From Komagataella phaffii GS115 (lineage: Eukaryota > Ascomycota > Pichiomycetes > Pichiales > Pichiaceae), in assembly GCF_000027005.1 (NCBI RefSeq), contig NC_012964.1:1984001-2048000 (forward strand): a DNA stretch of 64,000 nt, given 5' to 3'. Under the pieces are notes generated by a model. That model made no database searches, was not told the origin of the DNA, and saw only the letters and a list, made by a program, of their open reading frames with translations. Both the position numbers and the translations under genes were made by a program. Within the stretch, counting starts at the first letter, position 1, and each line of letters starts with the position of its first letter. Below are positions 56,811 through 64,000 of this stretch, in pieces.

Positions 56811-59693
56811 TTAAACATTTAATCCATTTGAATTTGTAGACGTGGAGTTGAACTTCCAATTAACAAAGTTATAGGCTACAGATCCAGCCTCTTTTCCGAT
56901 TATATCCTGCATCTCCTGTAACGACAGATTGACAAACTTCTTGAGGTTTTTCACTTTAGTTATAATCAAATGATAATTGACCTTGGTCACACCTGGTATT
57001 TGAGTAAGTACATCTATGGCTGCGTCATTGAATTCCGGGGCGCCAGAACTATTCATCATGTTTGCATCGACCCCAGCTTGTATGGCCTTTTCCAAATCTG
57101 GTTCCCTTTCAGTTGCTTTCAAGGAAATTAAAATCTGTGCCGATTGAGTTGGAGAGGACGACCAGAAAATCTTTAATTTTGGATAAGCAATTAACAAAGT
57201 GATTAGTTTCGCTTGAATATCCTGCTGAAAAAACTTTACCGTGCTGGGGGTCATTTGTTGAGAGGTTTGGTTTGGTCTAGTTCTCAACTCTGCAAACGGC
57301 TCTAAAGAAAAAGATTTCCCTTCTTGAAACTCTATCAATAAAGCTGGAAGCTGGTAATGACGAAACATTTGTTCACACTGTTGATAGAGCCGTCCTGAGT
57401 TGAAACTTCCGATTAAATCAGGAATGGATTTCCTTTCAACGCAGATACGCGGAGATATGATGTAATCGCCTATAGTTAGCATTGCTGGAACAACTTTCAA
57501 CCCAATTCGGTAGCAGAGATTTGGCAGAGATGATCTAAACTCTCTAACGTCAACAATAATACTTGACTCATCTGTCGGTGTTCTAAATGCACTTCCACCG
57601 GCTATACGGGTGTTGAATACTTGACTTTTTGTGACTCTAAATTGATTATCCTCATCAGTAGAGTAATGCGACGCTAAGGTGGCCTTTTCCCTAATGAGTT
57701 TCGTAAACGCTTCTTTCTCCCTTTTGATAGAGTTCAAGTAAGTTTCCTCTTCGACAGAGTCTTTGTAATACATGAAAAATGTCTGTGCTGCACGCTGTTT
57801 ACGGATAGCTTCATAAACCTCTATTCTTCTGATGAACGATAAATTTGGCTCATAGAGAATAATATGAGAGGGGTTCAACTCGTCAAGTAATGATTCGTTA
57901 GTTCTAGCGTCAAATTTCTCAATAACAATTTGATCTGCTGGTTCAATTGAATGAGAAAGAATCAGGTTCCTTGAGCCGGTAACCTCAAAATCCGCACCTG
58001 GATCTGAATCTTCCTCTAAATTTGAAATGTTCAATTGATCACTGTCCTGTTCAATGAAAGCATCCCTATTGTAGAGCCGATCAACGGCTTGAATGGCCTT
58101 GTTACCTCTTGTACGCCTTCTTTTGGAACTAGTTGCGTGGGCTCTATTCCTAGTGAAGGTCTTAGAAACTGTAAGAGCTTCTAAATCAGTACTTTCCACA
58201 ACCTTTTCTTGTTTGAGTCCTTCTTTCAGTTGTTTTAAGGCTTTCTGGACCTGATTGTAGTGATTAAGACCCATCATCATAAACTTACGGCCAGGTGTAG
58301 CCCTGTTTGTATTTTGTGATAAATACTTTCTGAGTTGAACGCATGTTGACCTTTCATTACACATGATGAGGATGGGCCCTTCATTCATATTCCCGCGTGA
58401 CCGGTCATCAGCAATATCTTGGAAAATTTCCGTTAGCTGCTGCCATTTAGGTAGTTCTTCCAATAGGAAGCTTTGAGGCTCGCTGGAGGTTTGCAAAAAG
58501 ACTCGTTCTCTTGACAACGAAAGAATTGAAATGGCCTCATCTAACATTAACCATGGAGATGAATTCTTTGTAGATTTGTTGACATCAAATATGGTTTTTA
58601 TCGTTTCATAAAACTTTATAGCGTCATAATTCAAAAGATAACCCAGCAGTTCCTTCAAAGTGGAAATATCGTGGATAACTTGTTTCGTTGTCCAAGAACA
58701 TCGATGCCACACCGGGTCCAATGTGGCTCTTATGACTTGGACAAACTCCTTATTCAGTGCATTGGAAATGTCCCAATATTCTGTAGACATTTCAGGGTTG
58801 TGTCGCTTGAGCTCATTGATACATGCTTCAATGCAGGAAAGTATAGCTAATTGGATTGTTTTCATTCTCTTTGTAAGTGAAACACTAATTTCAACAACCA
58901 AGTTGTTCTTGGAATTCATTTTCAACGAGTTGGCCACCTCGATATGGAATCTTGGCCAAATCAAAGTATTTGAAAGCTTTAGATCTTTCAACTTTGTTTT
59001 CAAAGGCTGAAAACCATGTATGAATTTTTCAACATCATCTGATATTGCTTTCACAAAACCCCATTTGTTTGTTTGCCTGTAGAAATCGATTATAAAAGAC
59101 TCATTAGAAGTATCCGTAACTTTTTCTGCATGTAAAACAATTATTCCTGTTATTAAATTCAGATTGAGAAGGTTGCTCAGTAAATCAACTATGAATATTC
59201 TAGATGTGACGGAGATGATACCACCAGAAGCATATATCTTTGACCGCTTTCCTACTACGTAGTTGGCATCAATTCTGACAAATTTGCGTCCGCTCTTTTT
59301 CATTCCTTTATTCAATTTCTCTACCCAGCTTAATTCTACCAACAGTTCTCTAATTTTTTCATTTTCAAACTCGGTAGCATTCAGAAGTATGATTAAGCCT
59401 CTTTTATTTTCTCTTAGAGGACTAGATAATGCATGCAGGAGGTTAGAAACAATCACCTCCAGTCCTAAGCCTTTTCCAAGAAGTAAAAGACCGTCTTGTC
59501 TCAACAAATCTGCAAGAATCAAATGTTGATACTTGAGAGGTAGTGAACAGAGAACATCTATGGGATCTGACACAATAGGTTCCTGGTGAGCCGCTTCTTT
59601 CAGGGGAATTGATATTTCGGGAGCTCTATCATCAATCGATTCTTCTGGCCTGTAAACTTCTAGATTGTCATCTTCTGGAACGAATAAAGACAT
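56811..59693 (-). CDS. RAD1: structure-specific DNA endonuclease subunit Rad1 (XPF)
   Basis: A 960-aa XPF-family nuclease that with Rad10 cuts the 5' side of lesions in nucleotide excision repair and trims flaps in recombination. The N-terminal helicase-like domain starts near LKYQHLILADLLRQDGLLLLG and has lost canonical helicase motifs, as expected. The ERCC4 nuclease domain has the active-site motif VERKSIPDLIGSFNSGRLYQ (ERKxxxD). A tandem helix-hairpin-helix region at the C-terminus (VLTQIPGVTKVNYHLIIT) binds Rad10. S. cerevisiae Rad1 is 1,100 aa. It is convergent with SWI1. Confidence 0.95.
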   Translation of the reverse strand: MSLFVPEDDNLEVYRPEESIDDRAPEISIPLKEAAHQEPIVSDPIDVLCSLPLKYQHLILADLLRQDGLLLLGKGLGLEVIVSNLLHALSSPLRENKRGLIILLNATEFENEKIRELLVELSWVEKLNKGMKKSGRKFVRIDANYVVGKRSKIYASGGIISVTSRIFIVDLLSNLLNLNLITGIIVLHAEKVTDTSNESFIIDFYRQTNKWGFVKAISDDVEKFIHGFQPLKTKLKDLKLSNTLIWPRFHIEVANSLKMNSKNNLVVEISVSLTKRMKTIQLAILSCIEACINELKRHNPEMSTEYWDISNALNKEFVQVIRATLDPVWHRCSWTTKQVIHDISTLKELLGYLLNYDAIKFYETIKTIFDVNKSTKNSSPWLMLDEAISILSLSRERVFLQTSSEPQSFLLEELPKWQQLTEIFQDIADDRSRGNMNEGPILIMCNERSTCVQLRKYLSQNTNRATPGRKFMMMGLNHYNQVQKALKQLKEGLKQEKVVESTDLEALTVSKTFTRNRAHATSSKRRRTRGNKAIQAVDRLYNRDAFIEQDSDQLNISNLEEDSDPGADFEVTGSRNLILSHSIEPADQIVIEKFDARTNESLLDELNPSHIILYEPNLSFIRRIEVYEAIRKQRAAQTFFMYYKDSVEEETYLNSIKREKEAFTKLIREKATLASHYSTDEDNQFRVTKSQVFNTRIAGGSAFRTPTDESSIIVDVREFRSSLPNLCYRIGLKVVPAMLTIGDYIISPRICVERKSIPDLIGSFNSGRLYQQCEQMFRHYQLPALLIEFQEGKSFSLEPFAELRTRPNQTSQQMTPSTVKFFQQDIQAKLITLLIAYPKLKIFWSSSPTQSAQILISLKATEREPDLEKAIQAGVDANMMNSSGAPEFNDAAIDVLTQIPGVTKVNYHLIITKVKNLKKFVNLSLQEMQDIIGKEAGSVAYNFVNWKFNSTSTNSNGLNV

Positions 59694-60639
59694 AGTACAT
59701 GTTTCTTCTCTTCAAAGATGCGATGAAGAGAAGCGCGAGCAAGTTTATCATCAGTTGAAGGAACCACTAATGGAAAAGAACATGCACATGACTAAGATTG
59801 ATTTCTATTGATCTGTACTAGCAGCATTGCCAATGGAGTCAGATCAGTGCAAACATTTTTGAAGACTCACCACGGTCAAACGGCTGTAAAAATGGAACGT
59901 TATAACTCGGCTCTAACTGAATTCTGTGGGGGTTAGTACCTTGTATCAGTATTCCAATTTTCACTACAGTTTCAGCGTTTCGGCGACCTTTTTGAAATTT
60001 CGGGTACCTTTTTGGAAGTGGTCTATAGGGATATACTTGGACCATAAGCTGCAATTTCAAGGGTTGCATTTAATAAGCGCTTTAGACCGAATCATCCTAT
60101 AGACAAAGCCATGAGAAACTCAAGTTGATGTGGCGACCAAGGCCTCAGCTAATCAATAGTCAGATAAGGAATTTGGTATCACTTGAAGACGCCATCCAAG
60201 GGTATTCAAAGATAGTTACTGAGCATCTATCTAACACGAAATAGAATAATAACGCCTTGTCAAGAAACCTAGGCAGTTTATCGCACAGAGACTTGAGTCT
60301 AGACAACGTAGAAATGTCTACCCGAAAATGGGTCGTCTTAGTGTTTGAGGCAAATGGAATGGTTCGGCTTTCATGGGTGGTGAATAAATCAACGGAATGT
60401 CTTCTTAGAGTAACCCCCTCCTTGCAATTCTATGTGGCTGATTTCACTTGCAAATAAAAGATCGTTGTGTAAATTCCCATTTTCAGAGGGTTTGGTTCAC
60501 CTTGCGAGCAATTCCAACGCCGTTCTCTCGCATCATTTCCTATTTGGCAGAGTAAAAAGTTTCCAGCGACTTAACGTTCTTCTCAAATTGATTGTAGCCT
60601 CTTTGAGTCCCTTCGTTGTTTCCTCAGCTTCCTATAGAG
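59694..60639. other. divergent region RAD1 / MET12
   Basis: A 946-base gap between divergent genes. Small open frames exist on both strands (for example a 76-codon ATG frame on the minus strand at 59839-60069), but none has a recognisable product. The upstream part of the MET12 frame (60616-60639) lacks ATG. I see no tRNA or repeat. Confidence 0.4.
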
Positions 60640-62430
60640 ATGACTAAAATTATCGACAAGATAAAGGAGCTCAAAGGAGAACCTTTCTATTCGTTTGAAT
60701 TTTTTCCCCCGAAGACCGACAATGGTCTAAGAAACCTTTTGGCTCGTCTGGGAAGAATGTCCATGTTGAACCCTCTGTTTGTGACCGTTACCTGGGGAGC
60801 AGGCGGTACAACTTCAAGCAAAACATTAGACCTTGCAATCACTTGTCAAAAAGATTTGGATCTCACTACGTGTATTCACTTGACTTGCACAAACACCAGC
60901 AAGAAACTGATCGATAATGCATTGAAAGCCGCTTACGACAATGGAATCAAGAATATATTAGCACTTAGAGGTGATCCACCTCGAGAGGCTCAGGAAGTTG
61001 CAGTTGACCAAGACTTCAAATACGCTATAGATCTTGTCCGTTATATTAGAGGGCAATACGGGGATTACTTTTGTATCGGTGTTGCTGCGTATCCTGAAGG
61101 TCATGTAGAGGGAAACGATGACTCGGAACAATCTATTGATCATGATATGCCATATCTGCTGGAAAAAATCAATGCAGGCGCTGATTTTGTCGTGACGCAA
61201 CTGTTTTATGATGCTGACAAGTTTTGTACCTTTTACAACACTTTAAAGCAACGCCTGGGTAGGGACGTCGTGGTCATCCCCGGATTAATGCCCATTAATA
61301 CATACCAACTATTTCAAAGAGCAACTAATCTCAGTCATGCTTCTATTCCTCCAGCCGTTGGTCAACTGTTTCCTCCTGATGTGAGACATGATGATGATAA
61401 AGTCAAAGATATTGGTGTTAAGTTGATGATTGATATTGTTGATCAAATTTACAATGAAACGCATGGTGAGGTCAATGGGTATCATTTTTATACCCTGAAT
61501 CTGGAGAAGTCAGTCGCTCAAATTGTTGACAAATCAAGTCTTCTCTCTCCGAGGCTGACAGTAAGCTCAAGATTTGAGAATGCAATTGAATCTTCGTCCG
61601 AAGATGAAAAAGAGCAAAATCAGCAGACGAAAACCATCATTGCCATCTCATCAGGTGAAGGTACAATGGGTAAGGAAGCTACATGGGATGATTTCCCTAA
61701 TGGTCGTTATGGTGACTCTAGATCTCCGGCTTATGGTGAAATCGATGGTTATGGACCTTCATTGAAAGTTAGCTCTTCAAGAGCCTACAAACTATGGGGC
61801 TATCCAGTTGATCTGGATGATATTACTAAGATTTTTATTGCTTATCTTTCAAACAGAATAACGGCTCTTCCATGGTCAGAGTTGGGATTGAACCCCGAAA
61901 CGGGTTTGATCCAAGAGGAGCTTATCCAACTTAACGAAAAGCATATGTTTACAATCTCATCCCAACCTTCTGCAAATGGAGTCAAATCTACTGACAAGCT
62001 TTTTGGATGGGGTCCGTCTGAGGGTTACGTGTACCAAAAGGCTTTTGTTGAGGTGTTCATCAACAAAAAGCAATGGAATGAAGAAATTCTGCCCAACTTG
62101 CAAGGACATAAATCGGTAACCTGGTATCTGGGCGATTGTAACAATGCCTTTGACACTAATATCAAGATTCCCTTGTCTTCCAACTCAGTTACTTGGGGTT
62201 GCTTCCCAGATAAGGAGATTGTGCAAACGACGATTATTGGAGAGGAATCCTTCCAAGCATGGAACGAGGAGGCGTTCAACATATGGAGAGAATGGCAAAA
62301 ACTTTACCCTAAGAATACTGCCAGTTACAACCTACTTGGTTCGATCATCAATAACTTTTATTTGGTTACATTAATTAATCACGATTATGCAAATGATAAT
62401 AATAACTTGTGGGAGATCCTATTGCAGTAG
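60640..62430 (+). CDS. MET12: methylenetetrahydrofolate reductase (Met12)
   Basis: A 596-aa MTHFR, reducing 5,10-methylene-THF to 5-methyl-THF for methionine synthesis. The N-terminal FAD barrel (about 1-300) begins KGEPFYSFEFFPPKTDNG and has TVTWGAGGTTSSKTLDLA, NILALRGDPPR, ADFVVTQLFYD and PGLMPINTY. The C-terminal half is the eukaryotic regulatory domain (WDDFPNGRYGDSRSPAYGE, VTWGCFPDKEIVQTTI), which in other eukaryotes binds S-adenosylmethionine for feedback control. Gene order beside RAD1 and RMI1 matches YPL023C (MET12) rather than MET13. I start at the ATG at 60640. Confidence 0.93.
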   Translation: MTKIIDKIKELKGEPFYSFEFFPPKTDNGLRNLLARLGRMSMLNPLFVTVTWGAGGTTSSKTLDLAITCQKDLDLTTCIHLTCTNTSKKLIDNALKAAYDNGIKNILALRGDPPREAQEVAVDQDFKYAIDLVRYIRGQYGDYFCIGVAAYPEGHVEGNDDSEQSIDHDMPYLLEKINAGADFVVTQLFYDADKFCTFYNTLKQRLGRDVVVIPGLMPINTYQLFQRATNLSHASIPPAVGQLFPPDVRHDDDKVKDIGVKLMIDIVDQIYNETHGEVNGYHFYTLNLEKSVAQIVDKSSLLSPRLTVSSRFENAIESSSEDEKEQNQQTKTIIAISSGEGTMGKEATWDDFPNGRYGDSRSPAYGEIDGYGPSLKVSSSRAYKLWGYPVDLDDITKIFIAYLSNRITALPWSELGLNPETGLIQEELIQLNEKHMFTISSQPSANGVKSTDKLFGWGPSEGYVYQKAFVEVFINKKQWNEEILPNLQGHKSVTWYLGDCNNAFDTNIKIPLSSNSVTWGCFPDKEIVQTTIIGEESFQAWNEEAFNIWREWQKLYPKNTASYNLLGSIINNFYLVTLINHDYANDNNNLWEILLQ

Positions 62431-62461
62431 AACGGTTGTCCTTAATGACATGCATTGAACC

Positions 62462-63043
62462 CTATTTATCAACTGGTAACCCCAACCGTTGATTCAGATA
62501 GTCTAATTTGAGCTGATCTCTATTATAGTTCCACTCATCAATGTGAGAGTTCGGTAATACAATCATGGTGTCCTTAGAAAGCAAAAGACAACCATGCCTA
62601 ATAGGGGTATTTTTCAGTATCAATTTAGTCCCCAACTTCATATCCTTAATACTATTTGATATCGGCTCTAAGTTAATTCCATAAATCAATTTTTTTGAGG
62701 AATCTTGAAACGTTAATTTGAATACTTTGTTTTCGTAAATAGAGCTTTTGAACTCATTTGAATCTTGATCCGGGGAATCTGTGGGGCTATCAGTTTCAAT
62801 GCTCTTGATAACCTGTCTTCTGTTACGATGCTGATCTGCAAATCCCTGATTCTCATCCATGGAATTAATGAGGATGTTTCTCTGGGATTGGTTTGATACT
62901 GTGACGTCGTGGATATCTATTATTTGCACCATCGTAGGATTAGACACCACTGACGCGTCTGAGTTGATAGACGAGTTCAATGCATTCTCGATATTAGGGG
63001 ACACATTGGGAGGCTTGACCTTTGTGATGTCAAACTTCAACAT
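62462..63043 (-). CDS. RMI1: RecQ-mediated genome instability protein Rmi1-like
   Basis: A 193-aa protein. The C-terminal half looks like an OB-fold (VFKLTFQDSSKKLIYGINLE, KDMKLGTKLILKNTPIRHGCLLLSKD), the core of Rmi1, which stabilises the Sgs1-Top3 dissolvasome for double Holliday junctions. The LGTKLILKN..IRHGCLLL block is the most typical part. The N-terminal half is Ser/Asn-rich and variable. S. cerevisiae Rmi1 is 241 aa. Position beside MET12 and RAD1 (YPL022W-YPL023C-YPL024W) is strong support. It is convergent with MET12 (31 bases). Confidence 0.85.
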   Translation of the reverse strand: MLKFDITKVKPPNVSPNIENALNSSINSDASVVSNPTMVQIIDIHDVTVSNQSQRNILINSMDENQGFADQHRNRRQVIKSIETDSPTDSPDQDSNEFKSSIYENKVFKLTFQDSSKKLIYGINLEPISNSIKDMKLGTKLILKNTPIRHGCLLLSKDTMIVLPNSHIDEWNYNRDQLKLDYLNQRLGLPVDK

Positions 63044-63442
63044 AGACGGTGACCATTAACAGATTAGAGGTTCTTTGAGAAATGTAGTAAAGTGAGTTAT
63101 AAGTCTCCCTCTCATGAACAATAGATCAGTTGAAATAAAGCTAGGAGATCACTTTTCGCGATAGGAAATATCAACTTAGTAAATATATTGTTCTGGTCAA
63201 ATAATAGCTACAAGCTGGAAGGCTATTTTCAGCCTGAGAAAATACTGGCAGCATTTCCAGAAGATTTAGGGGATGTCGTTGGGTATGCTGTTAGGTTTTG
63301 TGAGAACGTTTGCTTAAATCTCTCCTATCCTCTTAGGTTAAGTAGTTCGCTAACCAATATCCAAACAGCTCAAAAATCTGAACCATTATCAATTGACGCT
63401 CATATACTACCAGACCGTAGCCGGAAAACTGTCGATTAAGAA
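63044..63442. other. divergent region RMI1 / TRS23
   Basis: A 399-base region between divergent genes. A plus-strand frame is open from 63134 to 63439 but has no ATG and matches nothing I know, so I treat it as chance. No other feature is visible. Confidence 0.4.
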
Positions 63443-63898
63443 ATGAAAGTGCTCTCCTTATACTTGCTGAACAAATCGGGTGGGCTAATTTATCAACGCG
63501 ACTTCAATCCAGAGTCCAATGGAATCAACAAGCTAAGCTCTAACGATTACTTAATCACTGCGGGCACTTTACACTCAATTCACGCTATAGTTGCAGGCCT
63601 AACACCTCCAGTTCTCTACCCTATACAAGAAAATCAGACGGGAAATCAGAACCAAACGGGGCTGTTTCAAGTGGAAACTGAAAAATTCAACCTGTTCATT
63701 TACCAGACATTGACTGGTTTAAAGATCATCTCCATTGTCCAGAAGGGGGTGAGCCAAGAGACGGCCACGAGATTCATGGCCAATGTGCATTCTATTTATT
63801 CAGATTACGTTATGAAAAACCCGTTTTACACTTTAGACATGCCTATTAAATGCCAGTTATTCAGCAACAAAGTGTTATTGTTGAGTGAGGCTAGTTGA
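63443..63898 (+). CDS. TRS23: TRAPP complex subunit Trs23
   Basis: A 151-aa longin-like core subunit of the TRAPP complexes, which activate Ypt1/Rab1 in ER-Golgi traffic. Characteristic segments are LNKSGGLIYQRDF, LITAGTLHSIHAI, FNLFIYQTLTGLKIISI and VHSIYSDYVMKNPFYTLDMPIKC. It lacks the long insertion that lengthens S. cerevisiae Trs23 (219 aa) and so resembles the animal TRAPPC4 length. In S. cerevisiae the gene follows MNN10 (YDR245W-YDR246W); here four genes lie in between. Confidence 0.94.
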   Translation: MKVLSLYLLNKSGGLIYQRDFNPESNGINKLSSNDYLITAGTLHSIHAIVAGLTPPVLYPIQENQTGNQNQTGLFQVETEKFNLFIYQTLTGLKIISIVQKGVSQETATRFMANVHSIYSDYVMKNPFYTLDMPIKCQLFSNKVLLLSEAS

Positions 63899-64000
63899 TT
63901 GGGTAGAGCTCAAAACTATTCAAACCCCGTGGTCGTGTTGGGTTCATACATTACCCCTCGGTTTTTTTTTCTTCAGGGATGGTCACCCTTTGTTTCCCTC
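63899..64000. other. 3' flank of TRS23
   Basis: The last 102 bases hold the TRS23 3' flank with a T-run at about 63963-63971. The window ends before the next gene. Confidence 0.5.

Noticed and set aside
63134..63439. Open frame just upstream of TRS23
   Set aside because: No ATG, no plausible splice donor upstream, no recognised product; it lies in a promoter region.

Overview
The window is nuclear DNA of a budding yeast, most likely Komagataella (Pichia pastoris group). The reasons are A+T-rich intergenic DNA, dense mostly intron-less genes, the peroxisomal receptor PEX5 at 576 aa and PEX13 at 380 aa (both lengths match my memory of the P. pastoris proteins), and short introns with GTAAGT donors and CTAAC-like branch sites. 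I found no plasmid, prophage, transposon or CRISPR. About 40 protein genes and one intron-containing tRNA-Phe are supported. Many neighbours face each other with only a few to about 100 bases between stop codons.

Layout: (A) 0.3-13 kb: PTC2/3 phosphatase, TatD nuclease, tRNA-Phe, TOD6/DOT6, SAS3, TRM12, PIN4, SBH1 (spliced), mitochondrial prolyl-tRNA synthetase. (B) 13-18 kb: a LEA-like mitochondrial protein, PEX13, an unidentified coiled-coil protein, a WWM1-like WW protein. (C) 18-46 kb: SAM50, CAB2, UBP1, a small membrane protein, CRZ1, SDS3, a KTR5/KTR7 mannosyltransferase, histones H4 and H3, AIM19, SIW14, KSH1 (spliced), UTP25, ICE2, SSN8 (cyclin C), a LAG1/LAC1 ceramide synthase, an AVT-type transporter, an F-box-like orphan, GPI15, BDP1 (spliced), a WDR89-like protein. 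(D) 47-64 kb: CWC2, PRP28, PEX5, MNN10, SWI1 (reading frame broken once), RAD1, MET12, RMI1, TRS23.

The strongest large-scale signal is gene order. Three blocks each interleave genes that S. cerevisiae keeps on two different chromosomes: YBL051-056 with YER087-089; YNL025-039 with YIL083-091; YDR243-246 with YPL016-024. This is what an unduplicated gene order, as before the Saccharomyces whole-genome duplication, would look like. The assignments use S. cerevisiae names recalled from memory, not a database search.

The genes do not form one pathway. Functional links are local: H3/H4 share a divergent promoter with repeated motifs; PEX5 and PEX13 act in peroxisomal import; PRP28 and CWC2 in splicing; TOD6/DOT6 and SDS3 in Rpd3L-linked repression; RAD1 and RMI1 in DNA repair. 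Points worth a second look are a one-residue insertion in the H3 tail, a serine in the H4 tail, a frame break in SWI1, first coding exons of only 3 or 16 bases (SBH1, KSH1, BDP1), a UBP1 membrane anchor encoded upstream of its first in-frame ATG, and clustered PAC cores upstream of the gene for a PAC-binding repressor. I saw no clearly new multi-gene system.
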